Shown: positions 9,845-20,591, counted from the stretch's first letter. The stretch: DNA of 64,000 nt from Gammaproteobacteria bacterium (GCA_021773355.1 JAJFKE010000023.1:186001-250000); one strand, 5' to 3'. The notes: generated by a model not told the origin, from the sequence alone. Numbers and translations are program-made.

Positions 9845-11515
9845 CTATGGCTTTAATACCGGCTCGAGCAGCACATCATTCTGTTCTGATTTCGTTGCAA
9901 GATGTATGGCCTTGGTCAGTGTCTTTGCCGCGTTTCGAATCTCTCGGATAGTATTTAGCTGAATCGAAACGCCAGTGCCATTCCTATAATCTCGACCTGC
10001 GTGTGAGTATACGAAATCGGTGGATTCCTCCTTGTGTTGTTCAGTTAAAACCCGCAGCTCATGCAACTCTTCCAGAACAAATGCCTCAGGGTGATCTCCG
10101 ACAAGTAAACCTATCATTTTTTCATAAACTGTTTTCTGAAATTGTTTCTGACTGTCGTAGAGTTCACGCATAGCCTTGCTGGTACTATATTTCAGCTCGT
10201 GCAGGTCGTGCTGAATATCCTTCAAGCATTTACTACTGAACACCACATGCCGTGTCACCGCCTGCCAACGTTCTAGCTCTTTGCTTTCATCCATATTCAA
10301 AGCTTGTGTTTGAATCTGCAATAAATAATCCAAAATGCGACCTTCCTGGGTTTTGAGTTCTTCATAACCTTCTTCGAATGAGTGATGGCCTATTGCCCCA
10401 ATAACCCCGTCACCGCTTTCAGTAATAATTTTCAACTGCTCTGGTTTTAGACTAAATACTCTTAGATTATTGCAAGCCGCCTGGAGTATGGCCAATTTGA
10501 CTGTCTCAGATAAGGCGACCAGGGCAGCGTCGACCACATTTGGAGTAACGGTGACTAATAAGTTTTGGGATGGACTCAGACTTCTTGAGAACAGCTTTTC
10601 GATCCAGTTTGCGAAGTAGTTAATGAATGGAAGAAACGCTATCAATCCTAATACATTCATTAGACTGTGGAAGGCAACCAGCGAATACAGAGGATCGTTT
10701 AGAGAAAACAATGAGAAGAGTTGTGGTAGCAGTGGCAGCAATAGTAGAAATGCTGCCATATCGACAATTAGATTGAAGCTGAAGTGCGCAAAGGCAAGTC
10801 GTTTCTTTATTTGATTGCCAGTAATGCTACCCAGGGCGGTGGTGCTGGTAGTGCCCAAGTCTGCGCCTATGATCAATGCAACTGCCTCAGGCAGTGCGAT
10901 AAACTCAGCATTGATGGCGGCCAGGGCGATCATCATGACTGCGGAGCTTGATTGCATCACAATGGTAAAAACAATGCCTGCGGCCAAATAGATAACGGCG
11001 TGATGCCCTTTCAGTGCGGAGATGTCCCACTGCTGCGGAAGTGACTCCATGCTGGATTTCATAATACCCAGCCCGAATAGTACAAGAGCAATACCAAACG
11101 CTATGGTCGCCGAGTAGTTAAGCCGCGAATCGCGTCTGCTCATAGCCATTACAACGCCGGCAGTACCAAGCAGGGGCAGAGCAATTGACTCCAGGTCAAT
11201 CTTGAAACCAAATATGGCGACTAACCAACCGGTAAAGGTGGTCCCCAGGTTAGCGCCCAGTATAATGCCAATCCCATTCACCAGGGGCACCAGTCCCGCG
11301 CTGGCAAAAGCCAGCACCAACAGGCTTACCATGGAACTGCTTTGTAGTATCGCCGTCGAGATTATGCCGGTAGCAACGCTGCTAGCCGGTGTTCCGGTGC
11401 TGGATCTCACCCAATAGCGAAGTCTGACATCACTCAGTTTGCGAATGCCATATTCGAGTTGCGACATGCCTAAGAGAAATATTCCAAGGCCAAAAAAAAC
11501 GTTTAACTCTGTCAA
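9845..11515 (-). CDS. Na/Pi cotransporter family protein with PhoU-like tail
   Basis: A 556-aa protein whose first half (about 1-310) carries the duplicated Na/Pi-cotransporter II core with paired QSSS motifs (ILQSSSMVSLLV and VMQSSSAVMMIA) and GANLGTT/GADLGTT loops. The second half (about 340-530) is helical and PhoU-like. Family members move phosphate with sodium or regulate phosphate efflux. It lies 184 bp downstream of the MacB-like exporter operon in the same orientation, so it may be a separate unit. Confidence 0.88.
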   Translation of the reverse strand: MTELNVFFGLGIFLLGMSQLEYGIRKLSDVRLRYWVRSSTGTPASSVATGIISTAILQSSSMVSLLVLAFASAGLVPLVNGIGIILGANLGTTFTGWLVAIFGFKIDLESIALPLLGTAGVVMAMSRRDSRLNYSATIAFGIALVLFGLGIMKSSMESLPQQWDISALKGHHAVIYLAAGIVFTIVMQSSSAVMMIALAAINAEFIALPEAVALIIGADLGTTSTTALGSITGNQIKKRLAFAHFSFNLIVDMAAFLLLLPLLPQLFSLFSLNDPLYSLVAFHSLMNVLGLIAFLPFINYFANWIEKLFSRSLSPSQNLLVTVTPNVVDAALVALSETVKLAILQAACNNLRVFSLKPEQLKIITESGDGVIGAIGHHSFEEGYEELKTQEGRILDYLLQIQTQALNMDESKELERWQAVTRHVVFSSKCLKDIQHDLHELKYSTSKAMRELYDSQKQFQKTVYEKMIGLLVGDHPEAFVLEELHELRVLTEQHKEESTDFVYSHAGRDYRNGTGVSIQLNTIREIRNAAKTLTKAIHLATKSEQNDVLLEPVLKP

Positions 11516-11699
11516 ATTGACTCAACCTCTGATCATTGATCTATAAGATCAGTCAGTGCTTCGCGCTTCAAGTAGTGAATCAGAAACAAGCAATCCGAGA
11601 TATGAAGATACCAGCAAGGCTTCGCAGCGCTTTCTAACTGTGCTTTTCCTAACGGACTGCCCATTGAGAACATCGAAGGCTCATTACCGCCGAGTTAGT

Positions 11700-12872
11700 C
11701 TAATAGTTAACAGTCGTTCCCTCATTAATCAAATCTGAGGGATAGAGGATGACCTGCTCACCTTCACCGATGCCACCAATAATCCTGGTGTATTCTCTGC
11801 CACGTGCTCCTATTAATATCGCTCTGGTTTCCACCAAATTATTTTCGACAACAAAAGTATTCCAACCATCGCTGCGTTGAAAAATTGCGCTGGTAGGAAT
11901 GGTGAGCACTTCGTTTGCCTGCCAGGTAACGATCTGTGTTGTTACACGATACTCCGCACCCAGATTTGGCGGCGGATTTATCAAGTCAATAATGACATTT
12001 ACCCGTTGTTCTTCCACTCCAAGAGCCGACACCTTGGTGAAGGCCTCCGGTTCGATATTTCGCACAAGCGCATTAAGCGTCTGATCTCCTCCCCAACCTG
12101 AAATGTAAACTGTGTCTCCTGGCTCTATAGCGATTGCATCTTGTGTGAGAATGTCGGCGACGACTTCAAGCTCATCCTGATTGCTGATTTCAAACAGCAA
12201 GGTGCCAGCCGCTATTACTCGTTCATTTTCCTCAAACACTTGATACACAGTGCCATCAACCGGGGCTAACACAGAAATGAGAGAGTCATCAGTAGCATCA
12301 CCACTGCTGTTCACGCCCAACAGGAATGATCGCGCGGTATCTATTTCTGCTTCTGCTGCCGCAAGGCTTGCCTCGGCGCTACGCTGACGGGCTTGCTCGG
12401 CGGTGACCAGTTGTCGATAGGTTTCTGTTTCCTCTGCACTGGCCAGCTTGCTACGAAATAATTCTTCACGACGACTCAGTTCCTGGCTAGCTCTTGCTAA
12501 TGCACTGCTAATCTCATCGAGCGTGGCCTGTGCAGCGGCGTGGCGCGCTTCTGCAGCGGCAAGGTTCGCCTGAGAAAATGCCAATGTGCGCGTATCCTGT
12601 GGCGTAGCCGCGATTCTGGCTAACACCTGACCACTGCTAACTGAAGCCCCTTCGTCCAGGTCTGTCCTTAGCAAACGCCCTGCAATAGGTGCGGTGACCA
12701 GATAGGGATTTATGCCGCGCGTGCGCCCTTGCGTTTCTACCGCTTCGAAAAAAGGCCTGGCCTCAATCACAGCAATATCTACGCGGATCGGGCTGGGCCG
12801 AAAAAGCAGAAATAGCAGCCCGGTCACCGCAATCAGGGCGAGCAGTTGTAGCCATCTTGGTATTTTTACCAT
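11700..12872 (-). CDS. Membrane fusion (periplasmic adaptor) protein of ABC exporter
   Basis: ATG at 12872 has GGGAG nine bases upstream (overlapping the permease stop region); the track's start is a TTG two codons earlier. The 390-aa HlyD/MacA-like adaptor has an N-terminal TM segment (LQLLALIAVTGLLFLLF), a lipoyl half-motif (TAPIAGRLLRTDLDEGASVSSGQVL), an Ala-rich alpha-hairpin (about 95-190), the second lipoyl half (ISVLAPVDGTVYQ) and a beta-barrel with membrane-proximal domain. It is the third gene of an ATPase-permease-adaptor operon and should connect the inner-membrane transporter to the periplasm; no outer-membrane factor is adjacent. Confidence 0.9.
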   Translation of the reverse strand: MVKIPRWLQLLALIAVTGLLFLLFRPSPIRVDIAVIEARPFFEAVETQGRTRGINPYLVTAPIAGRLLRTDLDEGASVSSGQVLARIAATPQDTRTLAFSQANLAAAEARHAAAQATLDEISSALARASQELSRREELFRSKLASAEETETYRQLVTAEQARQRSAEASLAAAEAEIDTARSFLLGVNSSGDATDDSLISVLAPVDGTVYQVFEENERVIAAGTLLFEISNQDELEVVADILTQDAIAIEPGDTVYISGWGGDQTLNALVRNIEPEAFTKVSALGVEEQRVNVIIDLINPPPNLGAEYRVTTQIVTWQANEVLTIPTSAIFQRSDGWNTFVVENNLVETRAILIGARGREYTRIIGGIGEGEQVILYPSDLINEGTTVNY

Positions 12873-12878
12873 CAACAA

Positions 12879-15254
12879 TTACTCCCGAGTTTTCAGCACT
12901 TCGATCAGATCCAGCCGGTCCAGTCGCCGCCTTACTAACCAACCACTGGCAATAGCGGCAATCAGCACCAGTAAAGCCGAGGTGAAATAGGTACGTGGCT
13001 CGGTTATAAACGGAATCCGGTAAATGTCTGTTTGCATTCCGGTAGTTATAGAATAACTGAGCAGGTAGCCGATAAGCCAACCGATGGGTATTGCGAACAG
13101 AGTTACTACGCCTTGTTCCCCGAGTAATAACCAGGCTACCTCGCGGCGGTGAAAACCCATTACTCGTAGACTGGCCAATTCCCGCCCTCTTTCCGACAGG
13201 GCAATACGTGCGGCATTATAGACAACGCCAACTGCGATAATACTGGCGAAACCGAGCAGGAATCCGGCAGCAGTTAGAATGCTTGCAGCAAGTTGTTCTT
13301 CAAAAGATTTCAACATCGTCGTGGGCGACGCTACGCCTGTCACCGCAGGCATCTCCTTTAATGAGCGCTGAACTGTTTCGCGATCATTTTCATCTACGGC
13401 CAGCAGCGCCCCTGAAATAACGCCGGGCTCGTCGCTTAATTGCCATAGGGCCTCCTTACTCATAAAAACTGACAGACCGAGAAAGTCTTCAATAATACCG
13501 TTGACCGGTACCAAGGCTCTTCGGCGTTTACCATTTAGCATTTCTGCAAACAACTGATCACCGGATGTAACACCCAGCCGGTTCGCTAGCATGGCACTAA
13601 TAACAACTCCAGAGGCGGGCACTGGAATCTCCTTGCCGGCGGCGTTGACGATACGTCGCATCTCGCCGTTCTGTTCCATTCCCTGAATAGCGACTTCGTC
13701 CTCGCGATGTCCGAACCTGAGCCGCGCCGGGACTAATCGGTAGGTTTCTACACGGCTCACTCCATCGAGATTGGCCAGTTCATAACGCACGTCTTCCGAC
13801 AGAATTTCCCTAAAGGTGAGATTCAGGTCCTCTCGCTGGATTTGTCTAAATTGCAGATCCATCATGTAGTAGACACTGTCGAACATGAAGAAACCTATGG
13901 TTAGAATTGCCACTGCCAGAGCAATGCCCAGAGAAGAAAACATTCCCTGCACAGGCTTGCGTTCCATGTTACGCAAGATCATGCGTCCGGTTGCGTTCAT
14001 TAGTTTTCCTAGGCCAAGCTTTTCCAGGAATCCAGGTCGAAAATTCGCAGGCGCCTCTGGACGCATCGCTTCCGCCGGCGGCAATAAGACAGAGTGCCGT
14101 ACCGCTGCGACCGCGCCGGTAAATGCGCCCAGTGCACAGGCGGCAAAGGCAAAACCCATTAATGGGAAAGATAGCTGGTAGGTGAGGTTTGGAATCGAGA
14201 AGTAGGTGGAATACATGCCAATATAGGCATCTCCGAGCAGAGCTCCTCCGATCATCCCAACCATGCCACCAAGTAGTACTGCTACCACAGCGAACATGAG
14301 AAAGTGGCCACCCACTTCCCAGTCGGAATAGCCGAAGGCTTTGAGTACGGCAATCTCACCGCGCTGCGTGGCGATTAATCGCCCCAACACCAGATACAAA
14401 AGAAACACCGCAACCCCAAGAAAAATTACAGGAATCACTGCGCCGGTTATGCGATTCTGATCCAATTCCGACTGTAAGATTAGATGGGAAATCTGATCGC
14501 TGCGAGCGTAGGCACCAAGACCGCCATAGGGTTCCAGCAAATTATCAATATCCTTGATGACAGCATCAATGTTTGCTCCTGGCCCCAAGGATACAAATGC
14601 TTCATTGAATGCTCCGTCCATATTAAATGCAGGTCCAAGCACTTCTCTGCTCGCCCAAAATACGCCATATCGCTCGTCCTCTGGATAGATGGCGCCCGGA
14701 GGTACCGCATAAGTGTGTTCCGGTGAAATTGCCGTGCCTACCACTTCAAACACGCGTGCGCGACCATTGATGATTGCCCTGATCGAATCTCCTGGTTCAA
14801 ACTCGCGAGCCTTGGCAAATTTTTCACTAATAATGACTTCATCAAGCGCGCCGGGATTAATATAGCGACCCTGCCTCATCACAATATCGTTGAGCAGCGG
14901 CCTGCCCATTTCGGGTAAGGAAATAAAGCGACCGTGTGCCGCGATGCCGCTGTCATCAAGATCCAGAGTCGCTATAAAAGTAACTCGAGTGTCTACTGCG
15001 TCCACGCCGACGACGGACTCCAAAGATGAGCGCAGGGACTCGGGTGCCCGCACCAGATTAACCCAGGCATCAGCAAAACGGGCATTCCTATAAAACTGCT
15101 GTTGTGCGTCAACCATGGATTCATAGCTTCCTCGCATGGTGACAATAGACATGATTCCAGCCGCAACCACCAATGCGATAGAAGCTATCTGGGCCTTTAG
15201 TGTCCACAGTTCTCTTAACAGTTTTGTATTTAACGCGGACATTGTGGTTACCAT
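12879..15254 (-). CDS. ABC transporter permease, FtsX/MacB-like, double FtsX domain
   Basis: A 791-aa inner-membrane permease with one N-terminal TM, a large periplasmic domain, three TMs near 270-400, a second periplasmic domain and a final three-TM block, i.e. two FtsX units in one chain as in the LolCE/YbbP-like group. [21 protein letters not shown] and [22 protein letters not shown] are the characteristic FtsX coupling segments. Its ATG overlaps the end of the ATPase gene (ATGGTAA), giving translational coupling. It probably exports or remodels a lipid or hydrophobic compound; substrate unknown. Confidence 0.9.
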   Translation of the reverse strand: MVTTMSALNTKLLRELWTLKAQIASIALVVAAGIMSIVTMRGSYESMVDAQQQFYRNARFADAWVNLVRAPESLRSSLESVVGVDAVDTRVTFIATLDLDDSGIAAHGRFISLPEMGRPLLNDIVMRQGRYINPGALDEVIISEKFAKAREFEPGDSIRAIINGRARVFEVVGTAISPEHTYAVPPGAIYPEDERYGVFWASREVLGPAFNMDGAFNEAFVSLGPGANIDAVIKDIDNLLEPYGGLGAYARSDQISHLILQSELDQNRITGAVIPVIFLGVAVFLLYLVLGRLIATQRGEIAVLKAFGYSDWEVGGHFLMFAVVAVLLGGMVGMIGGALLGDAYIGMYSTYFSIPNLTYQLSFPLMGFAFAACALGAFTGAVAAVRHSVLLPPAEAMRPEAPANFRPGFLEKLGLGKLMNATGRMILRNMERKPVQGMFSSLGIALAVAILTIGFFMFDSVYYMMDLQFRQIQREDLNLTFREILSEDVRYELANLDGVSRVETYRLVPARLRFGHREDEVAIQGMEQNGEMRRIVNAAGKEIPVPASGVVISAMLANRLGVTSGDQLFAEMLNGKRRRALVPVNGIIEDFLGLSVFMSKEALWQLSDEPGVISGALLAVDENDRETVQRSLKEMPAVTGVASPTTMLKSFEEQLAASILTAAGFLLGFASIIAVGVVYNAARIALSERGRELASLRVMGFHRREVAWLLLGEQGVVTLFAIPIGWLIGYLLSYSITTGMQTDIYRIPFITEPRTYFTSALLVLIAAIASGWLVRRRLDRLDLIEVLKTRE

Positions 15255-15991
15255 TCGATGTCTTCGACATTGGCACGAGTTGCATTCTCAATGCGCTCAG
15301 CAATCTGCCCGCTACTCATGCGCACAACGACATCGCCGAGTGCACCGATTCCAGCATTATGGGTAATGATGGCTGTGGTCGTTTGCGTCTGGCAATTCAC
15401 CTGGTTCAATACCGTCAATACCAGTTTTCCAGTTTCTACATCTAGTGCGCCAGTGGGTTCATCGCAGAGCAGAATACTTGGGCGTTTAGCAATCGCTCGG
15501 GCAATCGCGACCCGTTGTTGCTCTCCGCCGGATAACTGCGATGGAAAATGATTCATTCGATCTGCAAGTCCTACCAATGCCAGCGCGTCTTCGGGCTTCA
15601 TGGGATCGTTGGCAATATCGGTCACCAAAGCCACGTTTTCTCGGGCGGTGAGACTCGAGATCAGGTTGTAGAACTGGAAAACGAAGCCCACATGGTGACG
15701 ACGATAGTCGGTAAGTTCGCGATCATTAAGCTTGCCAAGATCCCCTCCCCGGTAAATCACGGAACCGCTGCTGGCCTTGTCGAGACCACCAATAATGTTC
15801 AGCAAGGTGGATTTACCACTGCCAGAAGCACCTAAAAGAACCGTTAATTGACCCTCTCTTAACTCAAAATCCACATTTTTCAGGGCGTGCACCGTCAGCT
15901 CCCCCATAGGATAGTTCTTGCATAGACGCTGGGTAGTTAGGATAGTCGCCGTCTCAGCCTGAGTTGCAGTGGATAGATTCACAGTATTCAA
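15248..15991 (-). CDS. ABC transporter ATPase, LolD/MacB family
   Basis: A 247-aa nucleotide-binding protein with Walker [11 protein letters not shown]-loop [12 protein letters not shown], signature [14 protein letters not shown], Walker [13 protein letters not shown] and an H-loop (ITHN). The spacing and the LDxETG segment place it in the LolD/MacB mechanotransmission group. It is the first gene of the operon ATPase-permease-adaptor, whose internal junctions overlap or touch. Confidence 0.94.
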   Translation of the reverse strand: MNTVNLSTATQAETATILTTQRLCKNYPMGELTVHALKNVDFELREGQLTVLLGASGSGKSTLLNIIGGLDKASSGSVIYRGGDLGKLNDRELTDYRRHHVGFVFQFYNLISSLTARENVALVTDIANDPMKPEDALALVGLADRMNHFPSQLSGGEQQRVAIARAIAKRPSILLCDEPTGALDVETGKLVLTVLNQVNCQTQTTTAIITHNAGIGALGDVVVRMSSGQIAERIENATRANVEDIEW

Positions 15992-16308
15992 TCCTGCCCG
16001 TGATTAACAATTTGTGCGTAGGTATTCAGTGTATATCGAGAACTAACGAGAACTTTACCGGGTAGATTGTAATCGACAATTGAGATAGATCAGGTAAATG
16101 CAATACCAGACTTTTCCCGTAATTGATAGCAACAGCTTGCGCCGGAATACTCATGGCATTTGACCTAAGTCAAATGCGGCTAGTTGATTAATGATATACA
16201 ACTACTGATTGTATGAGATAGGCGCGGTGTTGACACTTATTATTGACACTGAACCACCTAATTGCATAGCTAAATTCGCATTAACAATATCAATCGAGGA
16301 AATCCCGC
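15992..16308. other. Divergent promoter region
   Basis: It separates the ABC exporter operon from the small coiled-coil gene. It holds the palindromic ANR box at 16160-16173 and a weaker TTGAGATAGATCAG at about 16080-16093 nearer the ABC operon. Two TTGACA-like hexamers at 16230 and 16243 are possible -35 elements for the plus-strand gene. Confidence 0.5.
16160..16173. promoter_or_regulatory. FNR/ANR box upstream of the coiled-coil gene
   Basis: TTGACCTAAGTCAA, embedded in the longer perfect palindrome ATTTGACCTAAGTCAAAT (16158-16175). It lies about 142 bp before the ATG at 16309. Confidence 0.75.
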
Positions 16309-16605
16309 ATGCTTAGTCGAAGAGAGCACGAAAGAGAACTGGAAAATAAATTGCTGGAACTAGAAGAAGAGGTCGAAAAACTAAAGCAGGAAGTTATTGA
16401 CGTTGAACTGGAATTGTCTGCCGAACAGCATAAAACACTCCAGAAAATGCAGGAGCTCAAGGAAAAAACCAAGAAAAAAATCCATGACCTTGTCAATGCC
16501 AGCGACGAGGTTTGGGAGGAAATGCAGAAAGGCCTCGAACACTATTGGACGGCAGTAGGTAACGAAATGAAATCTTACGAAGATTTTTTCCGTAAAAAAC
16601 ACTAA
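16309..16605 (+). CDS. Small coiled-coil stress protein (sll1863-like)
   Basis: A 98-aa highly charged helical protein: heptad-rich ELENKLLELEEEVEKLKQEV and QELKEKTKKKIHD are followed by a conserved-looking ASDEVWEEMQKGLEHYW tail. This architecture matches small coiled-coil proteins annotated as the sll1863 stress family. No signal peptide, so cytoplasmic. AGGAAA precedes the ATG by 8-9 bases. The palindromic ANR box upstream predicts induction at low oxygen. Molecular role unknown. Confidence 0.8.
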   Translation: MLSRREHERELENKLLELEEEVEKLKQEVIDVELELSAEQHKTLQKMQELKEKTKKKIHDLVNASDEVWEEMQKGLEHYWTAVGNEMKSYEDFFRKKH

Positions 16606-16767
16606 CGCCGAATTTAGCCGTTGAAGAATTGCTTATTGTTAAATTAGTATCTGCGCCTGTTCGAAGCGCTTGCGGCATCTGTGATTCTCTTTTCACCCAG
16701 GTAGCCCAAAGTGTAAATTCTTTGAGGCCAAGATTACACTTCCTTCAATTCAGCGAGCTATTCCAGA

Positions 16768-17745
16768 ATGCTTTGCTTATCGGAAAAAGAGTGTCTCAAG
16801 ACTAAGAAAGCAATAGCTGTTGTTGTATTAACGCTCGCCTATTGTTTGCAAGGCAATGTCAGTGTAGCCGAAGATTCGACTACTGAAACCGAAGCCAATC
16901 CCTGGCAGTGGTTACTTGGCAACCGCGAGGTGGTATCAAGAAACGTAACCGCCGTCGGCCGTAATCTGGACAACTGGCTGGCCGGTGAAGGCATAGGCGA
17001 GCAATCCAATCAAACCTACCTAAGTGTGCGACTCAATCAACAGATAGGATCACGGGACGGTTATCATTCGCGCGCCAGGATAGGCGGGAGCCTTGATCTA
17101 CCGCGGGCTTCTGAGCGCTGGAGGCTGATATTCGAATCTGATGCCGAAGAACTCAATTCACTGGAAGGGGATGTGTTGGGTGATGAAGTTTCGGGCGAGG
17201 GCATCGCTGGGCTGAGCTATCAGCAAAAGCTGGGAGAAAGATGGCAGTTGAGTCATGCCATCGGACTACGCGACAGATTGCCAGCCGATCCATTTTACCG
17301 CTTTAAGGCACAGCATCAACGAACACTGAACGCCGACTGGTCGCTGAGCTTTCGGCAAAAAATCTGGCACTACAAGACTCAGGGTTGGGGCTACGATACT
17401 GACTTTACCTTTAACCGGGAAATCTCAGCGTCCAAAATTCTGTCAATCTCATCTGGAGTAAAATACCAACAGGATCGCAAACGCACCGAATTCAGCCAAA
17501 TTCTCGCCCTGCACGATACGCGAGCCGAGTTTGAAACACTCAGCTATGAACTGGGCCTACTCGGCAGTAATAGACCCAACAGCAGAATCAATGACTACTT
17601 CACCGGAGTGCGTTACCGCCATGCGCTTGAAGATGATTGGCTTTTTGTCGAGGTGGTCCCACAACTTCTTGTTTCACGAGATGAGAACTGGCGGCCCGAG
17701 CTTCGATTAATTATAAATCTTGAAATGCTATTTTTCGATTTCTAA
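16768..17745 (+). CDS. Predicted outer-membrane beta-barrel protein
   Basis: A 325-aa protein with an N-terminal signal sequence (AIAVVVLTLAYCLQGNVSVAED) and many alternating amphipathic strands (WRLIFESDAEEL, WSLSFRQKIWHYK, DWLFVEVVPQLLVS), ending in the terminal aromatic LEMLFFDF expected for Bam-assembled barrels. I know similar unnamed proteins in marine gammaproteobacteria but no function. It follows the coiled-coil gene by 162 bp and may share its promoter. Confidence 0.7.
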   Translation: MLCLSEKECLKTKKAIAVVVLTLAYCLQGNVSVAEDSTTETEANPWQWLLGNREVVSRNVTAVGRNLDNWLAGEGIGEQSNQTYLSVRLNQQIGSRDGYHSRARIGGSLDLPRASERWRLIFESDAEELNSLEGDVLGDEVSGEGIAGLSYQQKLGERWQLSHAIGLRDRLPADPFYRFKAQHQRTLNADWSLSFRQKIWHYKTQGWGYDTDFTFNREISASKILSISSGVKYQQDRKRTEFSQILALHDTRAEFETLSYELGLLGSNRPNSRINDYFTGVRYRHALEDDWLFVEVVPQLLVSRDENWRPELRLIINLEMLFFDF

Positions 17746-17926
17746 AGCAACAAACTGGACGCCGTGACAATCAGAGAGTTAAGCCGAAGGTGAGTTGTTC
17801 GAGCCTTGCTTGTGGCTAGTGGGATTTGTGTTCGAGCTTAAGACACTCACTCTAGGCCTCTGATCCAAGCAATAAACCATGGCTCATAGACACTCAGGCG
17901 GAGAATTCTATGCCAACAAAGGCTGA

Positions 17927-18823
17927 TCAATTCTGCTGTGTAGAATAGAATTCCCGAACTATGTCCCAGGCTTCGCTGGGCGAATCCACATACCGAAACA
18001 ATTCATAGTCCGCTTGATTGATCGCGCCCTCTTCCACCAGAGCTTCAAAGTTAATAATTCTCTGCCAGTACTCTCGCCCAAACAACAGAACAGGCAAGGC
18101 CTCGGATTTTTTTGTTTGAATAAGTGTTAACGTCTCAAACAGCTCATCCAAGGTGCCATAACCACCGGGGAAAACTACTAAAGCAATAGCGCGTAACAGA
18201 AAATGCATTTTTCGAAGGGCAAAATACTGAAATTGAAAACAAAGCTCTGGAGTGATGTACTCATTCGGATGCTGTTCCTTCGGAAGAACAATATTTAGCC
18301 CGATACTCTTTCCTCCGACATCGTGCGCGCCGCGGTTTGCAGCTTCCATGATTCCCTTGCCGCCGCCGGTAATGATAACGGCCGCTGCTGTCCCGCCATT
18401 CTGCGCTTCGCGGCTCACCAGTTGCCCAAATTCCCGGGCCATCTCATAATAATGGGATTTATCAACGTTCCTCCTCGCCTTCGCGACTTTATTGAGCAAC
18501 TCCTCTGCCGTGGGATCAGTATTCAATGCCTCTTCTGCCAGTCGCAGCTCTTCCTTGGCTGCTTCCGGACTCTGTATGCGAGTGCTTCCGAATACGACGA
18601 CAGTTGAGTTTATCCCATACTCCTGTTGCAGCAACTCGGGTTTCAGCAGTTCTAATTGCAGGCGAACCGGGCGCAACTCATCACGCAGTAAGAATGTAGT
18701 GTCCTTATAGGCGGGGATAAATGAAGGTGATCGGGTCTGTGCTGAATTGAACCCGGGCTCATCGGCGTCGAAATGTTCCACCGGCGAACAGTGGGGATTC
18801 TCTGGCTGGCTTTCTTCTGACAT
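17927..18823 (-). CDS. LOG-family protein (TIGR00730-like, Rossmann fold)
   Basis: A 298-aa protein with the LOG signature PGGYGTLDELFETLTLIQTKK and the upstream GGGKGIMEAANRGAHDVG. LOG proteins are cytokinin-type nucleoside 5'-monophosphate phosphoribohydrolases, often mis-annotated as lysine decarboxylases; in bacteria they act on AMP-like nucleotides. An N-terminal extension of about 60 aa precedes the Rossmann core, as in the longer LOG subgroup. It is a single gene divergent from the DUF6544 unit. Confidence 0.88.
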   Translation of the reverse strand: MSEESQPENPHCSPVEHFDADEPGFNSAQTRSPSFIPAYKDTTFLLRDELRPVRLQLELLKPELLQQEYGINSTVVVFGSTRIQSPEAAKEELRLAEEALNTDPTAEELLNKVAKARRNVDKSHYYEMAREFGQLVSREAQNGGTAAAVIITGGGKGIMEAANRGAHDVGGKSIGLNIVLPKEQHPNEYITPELCFQFQYFALRKMHFLLRAIALVVFPGGYGTLDELFETLTLIQTKKSEALPVLLFGREYWQRIINFEALVEEGAINQADYELFRYVDSPSEAWDIVREFYSTQQN

Positions 18824-19167
18824 ATTATAGATTCATCGTTAGTTAGATTGATAGCAGGAACTACCACTAAGTTATCACAGGATTGCAATTTTCGAACAAA
18901 GCAGATGCGGTGTTGGCTGATGCATATCAATATCCGCGTACCTATCGATTCTGCCCGAGAGCCACGGTGACGTACTTAGATGGCGGGATGGGTAGTGTAT
19001 TCCAGCAAGCTATTTCATACCCCAAAATGCTAATTAAAAGCCCCACATGGAGGAAACTCAAAGACAGCTCTCTGTTCAATCCAGCCCCTAATTGATGATA
19101 ATCAACTCCCGCTGCCGAGTAACAAATTAATTTTATAGGCTCATTGGACAGGAGACAGTGCATTGCG
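18824..19167. other. Divergent intergenic region between LOG and DUF6544 genes
   Basis: About 340 bp without a credible gene. The only strong element is the perfect ANR box at 19092-19105. Confidence 0.5.
19092..19105. promoter_or_regulatory. FNR/ANR box upstream of the DUF6544 gene
   Basis: TTGATGATAATCAA is an exact FNR consensus. Its centre is about 69 bp before ATG 19168, a spacing compatible with a class II (-41.5) promoter. Confidence 0.85.
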
Positions 19168-20082
19168 ATGATTTTTGTCTACCTGCTGATCGGTTTGCTG
19201 GTGATAGGCTTTGCAATTCTGGCTTTTTTGCTGGTCCGCTGGAGCGCAGCCAAACGCGTGACCAACAAACATTGGCAAAAACTTTCCCGCACCCAATCTC
19301 CACCCGGACAATCGTTTGATCCGGCGATGCTTGCTGTCTTGCCTGAACCCGTGCAACGTTTTTTTAACTTCAGCATCAAGCCTGGAACACCCCTGTATCG
19401 TGCCGCCGAGATTCAGATGAGGGGAACGTTTAGTTTCGGCGCCAGCCAAGGTTATCAAGCGCTCAGCGCCACGCAAATACTGCATGCTCCCCAGGGCATG
19501 ATCTGGTCGGCAAGAATAGGCAGCGGGCTGCGCTCCGTGTCAGGCTCTGATGGTGTATTCAAGGATAATTCCTGGACACAGTTTGCTTTAAGCGATCTGA
19601 TTCCTGTTGTACAGGTTCGCGATGATCCCGATCACTACTATTCAGCTATCGGGCGCATGCTGGCGGAAAGCCTATTCTGGACACCGGCTGCGCTACTGTC
19701 GTCAGTGCCGGTTACCTGGGAAGCTGTCGGCAGCGATAGCGCAAGAGCGATCATCAGCCATGGCAAGCACAAGATCATCGTTGATTTAGAGTTGCAGGCT
19801 AATGGGCAAGCTTCGCAGATTAGTTTTCTGCGTTGGAGTAACGCCAATGCTGATAAAATCTACCGGTCACAGCCCTTCGGAGGCTATCTTTCAGAATTTC
19901 AGGAATTCGATGGCATTACAGTTTCTACCCGTGTCGAGGCCGGTAATTTTTTTGCTACAACCGACTACTTTCCGTTCTATAGGGTAGACGTTCAAAAATT
20001 CCAGTGGCTTGATCGCGCCACTAGGGCAAACTTCGCAGAGCTTGAAAGTGTCAAACAGCGTCAGTCCACCCCGGGTTTATGA
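19168..20082 (+). CDS. DUF6544-family membrane-anchored protein
   Basis: Starting at ATG 19168 (the track's 19144 is a TTG), the protein has 304 aa: a single N-terminal TM helix (MIFVYLLIGLLVIGFAILAFLLV) and a lipocalin-like/beta-rich periplasmic domain with LPEPVQRFFNF and GMIWSARIG, wording typical of DUF6544. Function unknown. Its stop overlaps the start of the next gene by 4 bp (ATGA). A perfect ANR box sits upstream. Confidence 0.75.
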   Translation: MIFVYLLIGLLVIGFAILAFLLVRWSAAKRVTNKHWQKLSRTQSPPGQSFDPAMLAVLPEPVQRFFNFSIKPGTPLYRAAEIQMRGTFSFGASQGYQALSATQILHAPQGMIWSARIGSGLRSVSGSDGVFKDNSWTQFALSDLIPVVQVRDDPDHYYSAIGRMLAESLFWTPAALLSSVPVTWEAVGSDSARAIISHGKHKIIVDLELQANGQASQISFLRWSNANADKIYRSQPFGGYLSEFQEFDGITVSTRVEAGNFFATTDYFPFYRVDVQKFQWLDRATRANFAELESVKQRQSTPGL

Positions 20083-20591
20083 CTACCATTTATCTTCTTC
20101 AAACCTTGGTGCCGGCAGGATTGATCTTGTGGATCGCAGTGGCTGCTGCGCGAAGCATGTTGGGCTTCTACACTCAAGTTATTGCTACTTTTATATTGAT
20201 AGGGACTCTTGTGTTCATCGGTATATGGATCATCCCTCCCTGGTGCACCCCCTATGTGCTGGCAGCACTGTTGTTTCTTGCCGTGTTGTTTCGTCTGCGC
20301 AGACGGCCAGGTTTTATTTCAGTGTTACCGCCTTCGATTCGTACCTGGGCTGTAGCACTGTTGTTTCTGACATTGGCCATCTATTCACTTACTCAGCTTG
20401 CCACTGCGCTGCATGGACGCATCCCTCCAACAGATAGCATAGATCTGTCATACCCACTCAGGAAAGGAACCTATCTGGTAGTGAGCGGCGGCAATGCAAG
20501 CACCATCAATAGTCACTTTATGACTCTCGATGAGAGCGTGCCGCGCTTTCAACGGTGGCGGGGCAGTATTGGGTGCGGAATCAAATTATGA
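20079..20591 (+). pseudogene. Truncated membrane-bound M23-peptidase-like gene
   Basis: 170 aa with three to four TM segments and then DLSYPLRKGTYLVVSGGNASTIN, which I recognise as the region just before the LytM/M23 domain in membrane M23 endopeptidase-like proteins. In those, RGQSYGVD and the zinc-binding peptidase domain follow; here the frame ends after RWRGSIGCGIKL and only 67 bp remain before the convergent cbpM. An alternative frame (QYWVRNQIM) is also short. The peptidase domain is therefore missing, so the gene is probably decayed, although the N-terminal part is intact and translationally coupled to the DUF6544 gene. Confidence 0.6.

Noticed and set aside
11528-11551. CTGATC/GATCAG inverted repeat upstream of the Na/Pi gene
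   Set aside because: Short 6-bp arms with a 12-base spacer; occurs easily by chance and does not match the ANR pattern.
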